Positions 34,475 to 43,253 of a stretch of DNA of 64,000 nt are shown here, piece after piece. Under the pieces are notes generated by a model. That model was not told the DNA's origin and made no database searches. It was given only the letters and a program-made list of their open reading frames with translations. The translations under genes were made by a program, and so were the position numbers. Numbering within the stretch: position 1 is the stretch's first letter; each line of letters begins with the position of its first letter. The stretch spans positions 1,302,001 through 1,366,000 of the forward strand of contig OY970313.1 in assembly GCA_963716445.1 (NCBI GenBank), given 5' to 3'. This DNA is from JAAYBF01 sp963716445. GTDB lineage: Bacteria > Actinomycetota > Thermoleophilia > Solirubrobacterales > Thermoleophilaceae.

Positions 34475-35335
34475 GTGACGCTCTCAGGCATCCTCACCGC
34501 GATGGTGACGCCGTTCGACGCGGACGGCGGCCTCGCCGAAGAACCCGCCGCACAGCTGATGCGCCACCTACTGGCTCACGGGTCGGACGGACTGGTGCTG
34601 ACCGGCACGACCGGCGAGGCGTCCACGCTGACCGACGAGGAGAAGGCGCGCGTCTGGGCGATCGGCGTCGAGGTGACGCGGATCGCGCGTCCCGGGGCGC
34701 CGGTGATCGCGGGCACCGGCTCCAACGACACGCGCCACGCGGTCGAGCTCACCGAGCGCGCGGCGGAGGCCGGTGTCGATGCCGCGCTCGTCGTCGCGCC
34801 GTACTACAACCGCCCGAACCGCCGCGGCCTGCTGGCCCACTTCCGCGCGATCGCCAACGCCATCGAGCTGCCGATCGTGCTCTACAACATCCCGGAGCGC
34901 ACCGGTGTCGACATGCCGAACGACCTGCTCGCCGAGCTCGCCCAGCTCGAGAACGTGGTGGCGGTCAAGCAGGCGCGGGCCGAGGATCTGCAGCCGATCG
35001 ACGGCTTGGACCTGCTCGCCGGCAACGACGACCTGCTGGCGCCGGTTCTCGACATGGGCGGCAAGGGCGGCATCCTCGTCGCCTCGCATCTGGTCGGACG
35101 CGAGATGCGCCGGATGATCGACGAGCCGGCGGCTCGCGCCGAGATAGCCGCGCGGCTCGAGCCGATCCACCTGGCGCTGTCGGTGGCCCCGGCCTGTATC
35201 ACCGTCAAGACGGCGCTCGACATGCTCGGCCACGACGTCGGCGGGGTACGCCTGCCGATGGTGGAGGCCTCGCCGGAGGAGCAGACCGAGATCCGGGCCG
35301 TCCTGGAATCCCAGGGATTGCTGGAGAGGGTCTAG
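34475..35335 (+). CDS. dapA: 4-hydroxy-tetrahydrodipicolinate synthase
   Basis: 286 residues from GTG 34475; an ATG at 34439 would add 12 non-conserved residues. TIM-barrel aldolase: GILTAMVTPFDADGGL, LVLTGTTGEASTLT, APYYNRPNRRGL, LYNIPERTGVDM with the catalytic Tyr, and the Schiff-base lysine in VVAVKQARAED. It condenses pyruvate with aspartate semialdehyde. The usual GIKE context is VKQA here, a minor variation. RNase J follows after 6 nt, as often seen with dapA in actinobacteria. Confidence 0.94.
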   Translation: MTLSGILTAMVTPFDADGGLAEEPAAQLMRHLLAHGSDGLVLTGTTGEASTLTDEEKARVWAIGVEVTRIARPGAPVIAGTGSNDTRHAVELTERAAEAGVDAALVVAPYYNRPNRRGLLAHFRAIANAIELPIVLYNIPERTGVDMPNDLLAELAQLENVVAVKQARAEDLQPIDGLDLLAGNDDLLAPVLDMGGKGGILVASHLVGREMRRMIDEPAARAEIAARLEPIHLALSVAPACITVKTALDMLGHDVGGVRLPMVEASPEEQTEIRAVLESQGLLERV

Positions 35336-35341
35336 GCGACG

Positions 35342-37003
35342 TTGGGCGGGAAGCTGCGCGTCCTCCCGCTCGGCGGGCTGGGCGAGATCGGGAAGAACAT
35401 GACGGTCGTCGAATACGACGGCCGGATCGTCGTCGTCGACACGGGGCTGCGCTTCCCCGCTCCCGACCAGCACGGGATCGACCTCGTGCTGCCCGACTTC
35501 ACGTACCTGCGCGAGCGCGTCGACGACATCGAGGCGATCTTCATCACCCACGGCCACGAGGACCACATCGGCGCCCTGCCCTACGTCCTGCGCGAGCTCG
35601 ACGTGGCGCCGCCGATCTACGGCGGGCCGCTGACGATGGCGATGGCGCGCTCGAAGCTCGACGAGCACAAGCTCAAGGACATGAGCGTTCGCTACGTGCG
35701 GCCCGGCGACCGAATCCAGGCGGGACCGTTCGAAGTGGAGCCGGTCAAGCTCGCCCACTCGATCCCGGACATGTTCGCCTACGCGCTCACGTGCGAGCTG
35801 GGCACGACCCTGATCACCGGCGACTACAAGTTCGACCAGACACCCGTCGACGGGATCCCGGCCGACGTCGCGCGCCTCGCGGAGCTCGGGCGCCAGGGGG
35901 TGCTGCTGCTCTGCGGCGATTCGACCAACGCCGACCGCAGCGGCTGGTCGCTGTCCGAGTCGCTGGTCGGGCCGAAGCTCGAGGAGACGTTCGCGCGCTG
36001 CTCGGGGCGGATCGTCGTGACCTCGTTCGCCTCGAACATCCATCGCGTCCAGCAGGTCGTCGACGCCGCCGCCGTGCTCGGGCGGAAGGTCTCGCTGGTC
36101 GGGCGCTCGATGCGCAAGAACGTCAACATCGGCCGCCAGCTCGGCCACATCCACGTTCCCGACGGGATGCTCGTCGAGCCGCGCGAGATCGAGGACTACC
36201 CCGATCACAAGCTGATCGTCGTCTCGACCGGGAGCCAGGGCGAGCCGCTCTCGGCGCTGCGCCGGATGGCGCACGGCGACCACCAGCACGTCAAGCTGCG
36301 CGAGGGCGACACGGTCGTCTTCTCGGCCACGCCGGTGCCCGGCAACGAGCGGGCGGTCAACGACACGATCGACCGCATCTACCACATCGGCGCCGACGTG
36401 ATCACGCCCCGCGACGCCCCGATCCACGCCTCGGGACATGGCTACGCCGAGGAGCTGAAGCTGATGCTCAACCTCACGCGGCCGCGCTACGTGATGCCGA
36501 TGCACGGCGACTACAAGCGGATCAGGCTGCACGGCCAGCTCGCCGAAGCCGTCGGGATCGAGGCCGAGGCGATCTTCAGCGCCGACAACGGCATTCCGCT
36601 CGAGATCGACGAGCACGGCGCGGCGCTCGGCGAGCCCGAGCAGGCCGGGATGATCTTCGTCGACGGCGTCGACGTGGGCGACATCGAGGACGTCGCCCTG
36701 CGCGATCGGCGGATGCTCTCGGCCGACGGCATCTTCATCGTCGTCGCCACGGTCTCGGAGCAGAACGGCCGCTCCGTCGCCGAGCCGGAGATCATCTTCC
36801 GCGGCGTGCCGTTCGTCGAGGAGGCCGACCCGTTCATGGTCGAGCTGCGTGGCGCGGTGATCGGCTCGCTCTCGCGCAGCGCCCACGACAACATCCGCGA
36901 GATCGACCTGATCCAGTCGCACCTCCACGACGACGTCGCCGCCTTCGTCTACAAGAAGCTCAAGCGGCGGCCGATGATCCTGCCGGTGGTCGTAGAGGTC
37001 TAG
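35342..37003 (+). CDS. rnj: Ribonuclease J
   Basis: 553 residues from a TTG. Metallo-beta-lactamase/beta-CASP RNase with GGLGEIGKNM, the zinc motif THGHEDHIGALP (H70, H72, D74, H75), GDSTNADRSGWSLSE, TSFASNIHRVQ, the beta-CASP SMRKNVNIGRQLGH, and SGHGYAEELKLMLN; a C-terminal domain follows. It acts as 5'-3' exonuclease and endonuclease in rRNA and mRNA processing. It complements PNPase and RNase Y encoded in the same window. The stop overlaps the end of a convergent gene by 4 nt. Confidence 0.95.
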   Translation: MGGKLRVLPLGGLGEIGKNMTVVEYDGRIVVVDTGLRFPAPDQHGIDLVLPDFTYLRERVDDIEAIFITHGHEDHIGALPYVLRELDVAPPIYGGPLTMAMARSKLDEHKLKDMSVRYVRPGDRIQAGPFEVEPVKLAHSIPDMFAYALTCELGTTLITGDYKFDQTPVDGIPADVARLAELGRQGVLLLCGDSTNADRSGWSLSESLVGPKLEETFARCSGRIVVTSFASNIHRVQQVVDAAAVLGRKVSLVGRSMRKNVNIGRQLGHIHVPDGMLVEPREIEDYPDHKLIVVSTGSQGEPLSALRRMAHGDHQHVKLREGDTVVFSATPVPGNERAVNDTIDRIYHIGADVITPRDAPIHASGHGYAEELKLMLNLTRPRYVMPMHGDYKRIRLHGQLAEAVGIEAEAIFSADNGIPLEIDEHGAALGEPEQAGMIFVDGVDVGDIEDVALRDRRMLSADGIFIVVATVSEQNGRSVAEPEIIFRGVPFVEEADPFMVELRGAVIGSLSRSAHDNIREIDLIQSHLHDDVAAFVYKKLKRRPMILPVVVEV

Positions 37004-37674
37004 CCAGCCGCTCTGAAGGAGACGCCGTCGAGCGCCACGGCGCTCCCCGTCGAAGTGGTGACCCCGCCGTCGGGTCCGATCGCGAGGGCCTGGATCCCGC
37101 CCGCGGGAGTCGCCACGGCGAAGCGCGCGAAGGCGGCCGGACGGTAGCCCTCCGGGAGGAAGAACAGCGATCCGGGGCCGTCGACGGTCCCCTGCAGATG
37201 CACGACTCCCGAGTCGTCCTTCCAGAAGCCGGGCGCGAGGGCGCCCATCCCGTGAGGCGTCGTGCCGCCGGCGAACGGGGGCTCGCCCGGCGTGCCGACC
37301 AGCCGGACGGGCTCGGCCTTGCTGGCGTAGTCGGCGGCCGCGCGACCGCCGAGCCGGGCGGCGTCGAGGGCGCTCGGCACCTGGGCGAGCCTCGACTCGT
37401 CGATCTGGTCGTCGTTGAGCGTGTTGGGCGCGACGTCGCGCCCGCGGATCGTGTTGTTGCGGATGTCGACGCCGTAGACCTGGTTGTTGCGCAGGTCGCG
37501 CGAGACGACGCCGTTGTTGCGCAGGTCCTTGCTGCGGATCGTGTCGTCGGCGATCTCGCGGCTGTCGATCGAGCCGGTCGCGACGCCGTAGGAGACGCCG
37601 CCGAGGGCGACGAACAGCGCGACGCAGGCGATCGCGGTCGCAGGCGTCGGACGGTGGGCGAGGATGCGCTTCAC
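37000..37674 (-). CDS. Secreted repeat protein of a Thermoleophilia-type family
   Basis: 224 residues. A basic N-terminus and hydrophobic segment (ATAIACVALFVALGGVSYG, about 13-31) form a signal peptide or anchor. Residues about 36-85 are short repeats of the form RxxDhRNNxV (RSKDLRNNGV, SRDLRNNQV, GVDIRNNTI, GRDVAPNTL), likely a beta-helical turn. The C-terminal domain (GTPGEPPFAGG, FWKDDSGVVHLQGTV, FFLPEGYRP) is beta-rich. It is co-transcribed with the two-component system by a 4-nt overlap with the kinase gene. Function unknown; surface or adhesion role is a guess. Confidence 0.75.
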   Translation of the reverse strand: MKRILAHRPTPATAIACVALFVALGGVSYGVATGSIDSREIADDTIRSKDLRNNGVVSRDLRNNQVYGVDIRNNTIRGRDVAPNTLNDDQIDESRLAQVPSALDAARLGGRAAADYASKAEPVRLVGTPGEPPFAGGTTPHGMGALAPGFWKDDSGVVHLQGTVDGPGSLFFLPEGYRPAAFARFAVATPAGGIQALAIGPDGGVTTSTGSAVALDGVSFRAAG

Positions 37675-39197
37675 GTCTGGTGGGCTCCCTTGGAGAGGGT
37701 GGACGGGCTTGCGGTCCCTGCAACACGGCTGGCGGCGGATCGGATCGCGGCGGCCGGCAATCTGACCTCGAACAGCGCGCCGCCGCCGTCGGCGTCGCCC
37801 ACGCTGGCCGTGCCGCCGTGCGCGTCGGCCACGGCACGGACGATCGCCAGGCCGAGCCCGCTGCCGTGCGAGCGGGAGCGATCGCCCTCCGAGCGCGCGA
37901 AGCGCTCGAAGATCCGCTCGCGCCGGCCGGCAGGAACCCCGGGACCGCGATCGGCCACCTGGAGCACCACGTCGCCGCGCTCGCGCCGCACCGAGGCGAC
38001 CACGGGCGTTCCGACCGGGGTGTGCAGGAACGCGTTCTCGATCAGGTTGAGGCCCATCCGGTGGAGGTCGTCGTTCGAGCCGTCGACGATCGCGGCCCCC
38101 GGCTCGTCGGGCAGGTCGAGCGTCAGGGGATGCTCGCCGCCGACCGCCGACGCCTCGCGCGCCGCCTCGCGCACGACCGCGGCGAGGTCGACCGGCCGCG
38201 GCCGCTCGCGCCGACCGGCGTCGGCCCGCGCCAGCAGCAGCAGGTCGCCGACGAGCCGGCGCATGCGGCGCGACGACCGCAGCGCCGAGGCGGCGGTCTC
38301 GGCGGCGTCGCGGCTGTCGCGCGGGCCGCCGGGGCGCTCGAGCTCGTCCTCGAGCAGCTCGAGGTTGGCGAGGATGCTGGTCAGCGGGGTCCGCAGCTCG
38401 TGCGACGCGTCGGCGACGAACTGGCGCTGGCGCTCCAGCGTGGTCTCGGTCTCGGTGCGCGCGGCGTCGAGCTCGCCGAGCATGTCGCTCAGCGTCGTCG
38501 CGAGCTCCGCCACCTCGTCGTTGGCCACCGGCCGGGGCAGCGTCGTGCGCGCCGGGTCGCGCGTGCGCGCGACCTCGCGCGCGGCCTTCGTCAGGCCGGA
38601 GATCGGGCGCATCGCGCGGCGCGCGACGAAGAAGCCCGCGAGGAAGGCGAGCGCGGTTCCCGCGAGCACGCCGAGCAGCAGGAAGAAGCGAATCCGGCCG
38701 ATCGTCGCCTTGAGGTTGTCGGTCGGCTTCCCGTACTGGATCGCCGCGACCGCGCGATCGAGCGGTCGCAGCGTCGAGTCGAACGGGCTGCCCGACCCGA
38801 CGGAGCGCCCGAAGAGCGGCCGCGACACGACGCGATAGCGCCCGACGTCGCGCGTGCCCTCGTACAGCGGCCCGAGGTCGGGGCTTCCCTCGATCTCGAA
38901 CACGCGGTTGTTGACGCGGTCGTGCACCTTCAGCACGGCGCCGCCGGCGGCGGCGAGCCGGAACAGGTCGGAGTCGACGCTCGTCGACCCGAAGCCGTTG
39001 AGCTGGAACCGGCTCTGGAGGTCGGCGGCGGTGGCGCGCAGCTCGCTGTCGAAGCTCGACTGGAGCTTCTGCTGGGTGAAGCCGCCGACGATCAGCGCGA
39101 ACAGCAGCAGGATCGCGAAGGTCAGCACCGCCGAGACCGCGGCCAGCTTGACGCGGATCGGCAGGCGCAGGCGGGTCCTGGCCAGCGGTCCGCTCAC
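37671..39197 (-). CDS. Membrane sensor histidine kinase
   Basis: 508 residues. TM1 about 17-41, extracytoplasmic sensor about 42-168, TM2 about 169-192, HAMP (RRAMRPISGLTKAAREVA), HisKA with FVADASHELRTPLTSIL (H266), and HATPase_c with N-box NLIENAFLHT, G1 DRGPGVP and G2 GSGLGLAIVRAV. The kinase is a MprB/TrcS-like OmpR-type partner. It overlaps the response regulator upstream and the repeat protein downstream by 4 nt each, so all three form one operon. The signal is unknown. Confidence 0.93.
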   Translation of the reverse strand: MSGPLARTRLRLPIRVKLAAVSAVLTFAILLLFALIVGGFTQQKLQSSFDSELRATAADLQSRFQLNGFGSTSVDSDLFRLAAAGGAVLKVHDRVNNRVFEIEGSPDLGPLYEGTRDVGRYRVVSRPLFGRSVGSGSPFDSTLRPLDRAVAAIQYGKPTDNLKATIGRIRFFLLLGVLAGTALAFLAGFFVARRAMRPISGLTKAAREVARTRDPARTTLPRPVANDEVAELATTLSDMLGELDAARTETETTLERQRQFVADASHELRTPLTSILANLELLEDELERPGGPRDSRDAAETAASALRSSRRMRRLVGDLLLLARADAGRRERPRPVDLAAVVREAAREASAVGGEHPLTLDLPDEPGAAIVDGSNDDLHRMGLNLIENAFLHTPVGTPVVASVRRERGDVVLQVADRGPGVPAGRRERIFERFARSEGDRSRSHGSGLGLAIVRAVADAHGGTASVGDADGGGALFEVRLPAAAIRSAASRVAGTASPSTLSKGAHQT

Positions 39198-39874
39198 GAG
39201 CCCCTCAAGACGTAGCCCGCGCCGCGCACGGTGTGCAGCACCCGCTCGTCGCCGCCGGCCTCGAGCTTGCGCCGCAGGTTCGAGATGAAGACGTCGACGG
39301 TGTTGGTCTCGGCGTAGGGGTGGTAGCCCCAGACGTCGTCGAGCAGGCGCTCGCGCGAGACCACGAGCCGGTCGTTGCGCATGAAGTACTCGAGCAGCTC
39401 GAACTCGCGGCTGGTCAGCTCCAGGGCGCGGTCGCCGCGGAACGCCTCGTGGGCGTCGGGGTTCAGCCTCAGGTCGCCGACGACCAGCGAGGCCGCACCG
39501 CGCGGAGGGCGGCGACGCAGCAGCGAGCGCAGCCGCGCCAGCAGCTCGCGCCGCTCGAACGGCTTGACGAGGTAGTCGTCGGCGCCGGAGTCGAGGCCGC
39601 CGACGCGATCGTCGACGCCGTCGCGGGCGGTGAGCATGAGGATCGGCACGTCGCCGTCGGAGCGCAGCCGCCGGCAGACCTCGACGCCGTCGAGCTTCGG
39701 CAACCCGAGGTCGAGGATCACGGCGTCGGGCTCGAACACCGCCGCTTCGGCCAGCGCCGTCTCGCCGTCGCCCGCCAACCGGACCTCGTAGCCGTCGAGG
39801 TCGAGCGACCGACGCAAGACGTCGGCTATGTCGCGGTCGTCCTCGACCACGAGGACCCTCGGCGAGCGCTCCAT
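39194..39874 (-). CDS. OmpR-family response regulator
   Basis: 226 residues from ATG 39874. Receiver domain with VLVVEDDRDI, phospho-acceptor D55 in AVILDLGLPKLDG, and conserved T/K (LMLTARD, YLVKPF). C-terminal winged helix (LTSREFELLEYFMRN, ETNTVDVFISNLRRKLE, TVRGAGYVLR). A minus-strand TANNNT box (TACCAT, 39887-39882) is 7 nt before the start, so a leaderless message is likely. Divergent from ftsK. Confidence 0.94.
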   Translation of the reverse strand: MERSPRVLVVEDDRDIADVLRRSLDLDGYEVRLAGDGETALAEAAVFEPDAVILDLGLPKLDGVEVCRRLRSDGDVPILMLTARDGVDDRVGGLDSGADDYLVKPFERRELLARLRSLLRRRPPRGAASLVVGDLRLNPDAHEAFRGDRALELTSREFELLEYFMRNDRLVVSRERLLDDVWGYHPYAETNTVDVFISNLRRKLEAGGDERVLHTVRGAGYVLRGS

Positions 39875-39881
39875 TGCCCTG

Positions 39882-39887
39882 ATGGTA
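39882..39887 (-). promoter_or_regulatory. -10 box of the two-component operon (leaderless)
   Basis: TACCAT on the minus strand, 7 nt before the ATG at 39874. It lies in the 55-nt divergent region with ftsK. Confidence 0.5.
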
Positions 39888-39929
39888 GGGAGGGGCCCGC
39901 CTCCGTCCGTCGAAGGAACGAATTCAGTC

Positions 39930-42446
39930 ATGGCGCGCGGTGGCAGCAGACGCAAGCCGGCCCGTCGGCGCTCGAGGCGCCGCGGCGCCAGCCTGCCGTT
40001 CGGGCTCGGCCCGCTCGAGCCGCACCACCGCGATCTGCTCGGGCTCGGCCTCGTGGCGTTCGGCTGCTTCCTGGCGGTCGTGCTCTACGGCGGCGAGACC
40101 GGCGGACGCGTCGGGGAAGCGGCGGCCGACGCGTTGCGCTTCCTACTGGGCGGCGCGGCCTACCTGACGCCGATCGGCTTCGTCGCGGCCGGAGCGGTCC
40201 TCGTCGTCAACGACCTGCTGCCGTCGCTGCGGCCGTTTCGCGCGGGCGCCATCTGCCTGACGCTCGGGCTCACGCTCGGGCTGGCGGCCGGCTCGCTCGG
40301 CCTCGGACCTGGAACGGCGCCACACGAGCCGTTGCTCCAGGCGTCGTACGTCTCCGACCGCGGCGGGGCGCTCGGCGAGCTGCTGCTGTGGGGCACGAGC
40401 ACCCTGTTCTCCGAGGTGGGCGCCCACATCCTCTTCCTCTTCCTGATGGTCGGCGGGGTGCTGCTCGTCACCGGCGCGTCGCTGGCGGGCGTGCTGAGCG
40501 CCACCGGAAACGGCGTCGCGACGACGACTCGCGCGGTGCGCCGGTCGACGTCTGAGCTGACCGCCGTGCTCTCCGGCGAGATCGGACCGCTCAGCCATGC
40601 GGGCCGCCGAGCCGGCGGCGCCCCGGACCTGCCTCCCGGCGCGGCCGACGCCCCGCTTACGGGCCCGCCGGAGCCGCCCGGCGTCGAGCCCGTGGTGCAC
40701 GCGACGCACGTCGAGGCGCCCGCGCTCGACGCCGAGGAGCGCTTCCCCGACCTCTTTGCCGAGGCGACGGACGCGGACGCCGCGATCTCGGACGACCCCG
40801 GCGCCGAGTGGGCCGGCGACGACGAGCCTTTCGAGGCCGCCGAGGGCGTCGAGGCGGTTCCCGACGTCGAGTCCGACGTGGACGGGTCCGGCGTCGCCGA
40901 GGCCGTCCAGGAGCCGCTCACGCCGATGGGCAACCGCCGCACCGACGGGGTCACCGAGGCCGACGACGTCGACTACGCGCTGCCGAGCGAGAGCTTCCTG
41001 AAGCGGTCGCCGGCCGGCCGCAAGCCGAACACGATCGCCATCGACAAGGTCGGCGGCCAGCTCGTCGAGGCGCTCGGTCACTTCGGCGTCGAGGCCAAGG
41101 TCGTCGGCAGCGTCAGCGGTCCCCACGTCACCCGCTACGAGCTGAGGCTCGCGCCCGGGATCAAGATGTCGAAGGTCTCGAACATGCGCGACGACCTTGC
41201 CTACGCGCTCGCGGCCGACGACGTCCGCATCCTGGCGCCGATCCCGGGCAAGCGCGCCGTGGGAGTCGAGGTCCCGAACACCGTCCGCCACATGGTCCAC
41301 CTCGGCGACGTCTCGCAGGACCCGCCGGACGGTTGGTCGCCGCTCGCGGTCTGGCTCGGCAAGGACATCGACGGCCGGGCGATCGGGATCGACCTCGCCC
41401 AGCAGCCGCACGTCCTCGTCGCCGGCACGACCGGCGCCGGCAAGTCGGGCGCCGTCAACGCGATGCTGGCCTCGATCCTGATGCGCTCGTCGCCGAACGA
41501 CGTCAGGCTCGTCCTGGTCGATCCCAAGCAGGTCGAGCTCAACCTCTACGAGCACATCCCGCATCTGCTGACGCCGGTCGTCACCAGCCCGCGGCTCGCC
41601 GCCAACGTGCTGCAGAACCTGATCGGCGAGATGGAGCAGCGCTACTCGCTGATGAGCAAGTCGCGCACCCGCAAGCTCGAGGAGCTTAACCGCGCGCGGG
41701 TTCGCGAGGGCGAGCGCCCGCTGCCCTACGTCCTCTGCGTCATCGACGAGCTCGCCGACCTGATGATGATCGCCCCCGGCGAGGTCGAGGACGCGATCAT
41801 CCGGCTCGCGCAGAAGTCGCGCGCGGTCGGCATCCACCTGCTGCTGGCGACCCAGCGCCCGAGCGCCGACATCATCACCGGGATGATCAAGGCGAACGTG
41901 CCGGCGCGGATCGCCTTCGCCGTCTCGTCGCAGACCGACTCGCGCGTCATCCTCGACCAGAACGGGGCCGAGTCGCTGCTCGGCAAGGGCGACATGCTGT
42001 TCAAGCCCGGCAACGGCTCGAAGCTCAACCGCATCCAGGGCGCCTTCATCGACGAGAGCGAGATCGAGAAGCTGACCGCCCACTGGCGCCGCCAGGGGGA
42101 GCCGGAGCTGCACGAGGAGCTGCTCGAGGCCGTCGAGGTCGAGGAGGCCGAGGACGACCGCGGCGACTACGACCCCGACCAGGACGAGCTGCTCGCCGAG
42201 GCGATCCGGACGGTGGTCCAGATGGACACGGCGTCGACGTCGATGCTCCAGCGGCGCCTGCGCGTCGGCTACACGCGCGCCGGGCGGCTGATCGACATGC
42301 TCGAGCGGCGCGGTGTGATCTCCGGCTACGAGGGGTCCAAGGCCCGCAAGGTGCTGGTCTCGGAGGCCGAGCTGCCGCGGATCCTGGCCGCGCTCGACGA
42401 GCCCGTCGGCGCCCCAGCCGGGGCGGGGGCGAACGAGACGCCGTGA
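39930..42446 (+). CDS. ftsK: DNA translocase FtsK/SpoIIIE
   Basis: 838 residues from ATG 39930 with GAAGGA 11 nt upstream. Basic N-terminus, about four membrane segments (residues about 30-215), an acidic linker (about 240-350), FtsK alpha/beta motor with Walker A AGTTGAGKSG and Walker B LCVIDELADLMM, and a C-terminal gamma winged helix (STSMLQRRLRVGYTRAGRLIDMLERRGVI) that reads KOPS-type DNA. It moves chromosome termini during division. The gene is followed by a RodZ-like gene. Confidence 0.95.
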   Translation: MARGGSRRKPARRRSRRRGASLPFGLGPLEPHHRDLLGLGLVAFGCFLAVVLYGGETGGRVGEAAADALRFLLGGAAYLTPIGFVAAGAVLVVNDLLPSLRPFRAGAICLTLGLTLGLAAGSLGLGPGTAPHEPLLQASYVSDRGGALGELLLWGTSTLFSEVGAHILFLFLMVGGVLLVTGASLAGVLSATGNGVATTTRAVRRSTSELTAVLSGEIGPLSHAGRRAGGAPDLPPGAADAPLTGPPEPPGVEPVVHATHVEAPALDAEERFPDLFAEATDADAAISDDPGAEWAGDDEPFEAAEGVEAVPDVESDVDGSGVAEAVQEPLTPMGNRRTDGVTEADDVDYALPSESFLKRSPAGRKPNTIAIDKVGGQLVEALGHFGVEAKVVGSVSGPHVTRYELRLAPGIKMSKVSNMRDDLAYALAADDVRILAPIPGKRAVGVEVPNTVRHMVHLGDVSQDPPDGWSPLAVWLGKDIDGRAIGIDLAQQPHVLVAGTTGAGKSGAVNAMLASILMRSSPNDVRLVLVDPKQVELNLYEHIPHLLTPVVTSPRLAANVLQNLIGEMEQRYSLMSKSRTRKLEELNRARVREGERPLPYVLCVIDELADLMMIAPGEVEDAIIRLAQKSRAVGIHLLLATQRPSADIITGMIKANVPARIAFAVSSQTDSRVILDQNGAESLLGKGDMLFKPGNGSKLNRIQGAFIDESEIEKLTAHWRRQGEPELHEELLEAVEVEEAEDDRGDYDPDQDELLAEAIRTVVQMDTASTSMLQRRLRVGYTRAGRLIDMLERRGVISGYEGSKARKVLVSEAELPRILAALDEPVGAPAGAGANETP

Positions 42447-42488
42447 CGGCGCGGCCGGCCGCTCGTCCGACACAATAGGCGCCTGGTA

Positions 42489-43253
42489 ATGCCTCCGATC
42501 GGTGAAACGCTGCGCGAGGCGCGAATGCGCCAGCGGCTCGACATCGCCGATGTCGAGCAGCGAACCAAGATTCGCGCCAAGTACCTGCGCGCGCTCGAGA
42601 ACGAGGAGTGGGGGCTGCTTCCCGGCCCGACGTTCGTCAAGACCTTCCTGCGCACCTACGCCGAAGTGGTCGGCGTCGACGCGCACCTGCTCGTCGAGGA
42701 GTACCGCGTCAACCACGAACGGCACGACGACAACGAGCTCCAGTCGCTGGCGCCGCGGCCGGCGCGCGACAGCCGTCGGGGAGTGCGCAGGCAGGCTCCG
42801 CGGGCGCCGCGCCGGGGCGCCATCGTCGCGGCGGCGGTCGTCGCGCTGCTTGCCTTCCTGCTCGTTCTCGGACTGCTCGGCGACGACGAGGACTCCGCCG
42901 ACCCCGAGCGGGCGGCGACCCGCACGGCCGAGACGGCGCCGGAGCCGCGCGCTCAGCGACCACCCCCAAGGCCCGCTCCGACGGGCGTCCGCGCACGCGT
43001 CACCCCGGTCGAGCCGACCTATGCCTGCGTCGACAAGGGGCCCGGCACCGACGTCGTCTTCGAGGGCACGCTCGAGGCCCCGAGGACGTTCCGCGATCCC
43101 CGGATGCTGCGAATGAACCTCGGCAGGCGCTCGGCGCGCGTGACGCTCAACGGCCGGCGGGTCGAGGTGGAGCCGAGCGCCGAGCCGCTCGCGTTGCGGC
43201 TCCGGCCGCGCGGCGGGACCGAGATCGCCGCCGGGGACAGTCCCTGCGCGTGA
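42489..43253 (+). CDS. RodZ-like helix-turn-helix membrane protein
   Basis: 254 residues. Cytoplasmic HTH_25 domain (IGETLREARMRQRLDIADVEQRTKIRAKYLRALEN; about 4-38, split by position), basic linker, one membrane segment (about 111-130, IVAAAVVALLAFLLVLGLLG), Pro/Ala-rich spacer, and a beta-rich extracytoplasmic domain resembling DUF4115. This is the RodZ architecture that couples MreB-type cytoskeleton to the wall. No mreB is in the window, so the role is uncertain. GTGA overlap with cinA. Confidence 0.82.
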   Translation: MPPIGETLREARMRQRLDIADVEQRTKIRAKYLRALENEEWGLLPGPTFVKTFLRTYAEVVGVDAHLLVEEYRVNHERHDDNELQSLAPRPARDSRRGVRRQAPRAPRRGAIVAAAVVALLAFLLVLGLLGDDEDSADPERAATRTAETAPEPRAQRPPPRPAPTGVRARVTPVEPTYACVDKGPGTDVVFEGTLEAPRTFRDPRMLRMNLGRRSARVTLNGRRVEVEPSAEPLALRLRPRGGTEIAAGDSPCA

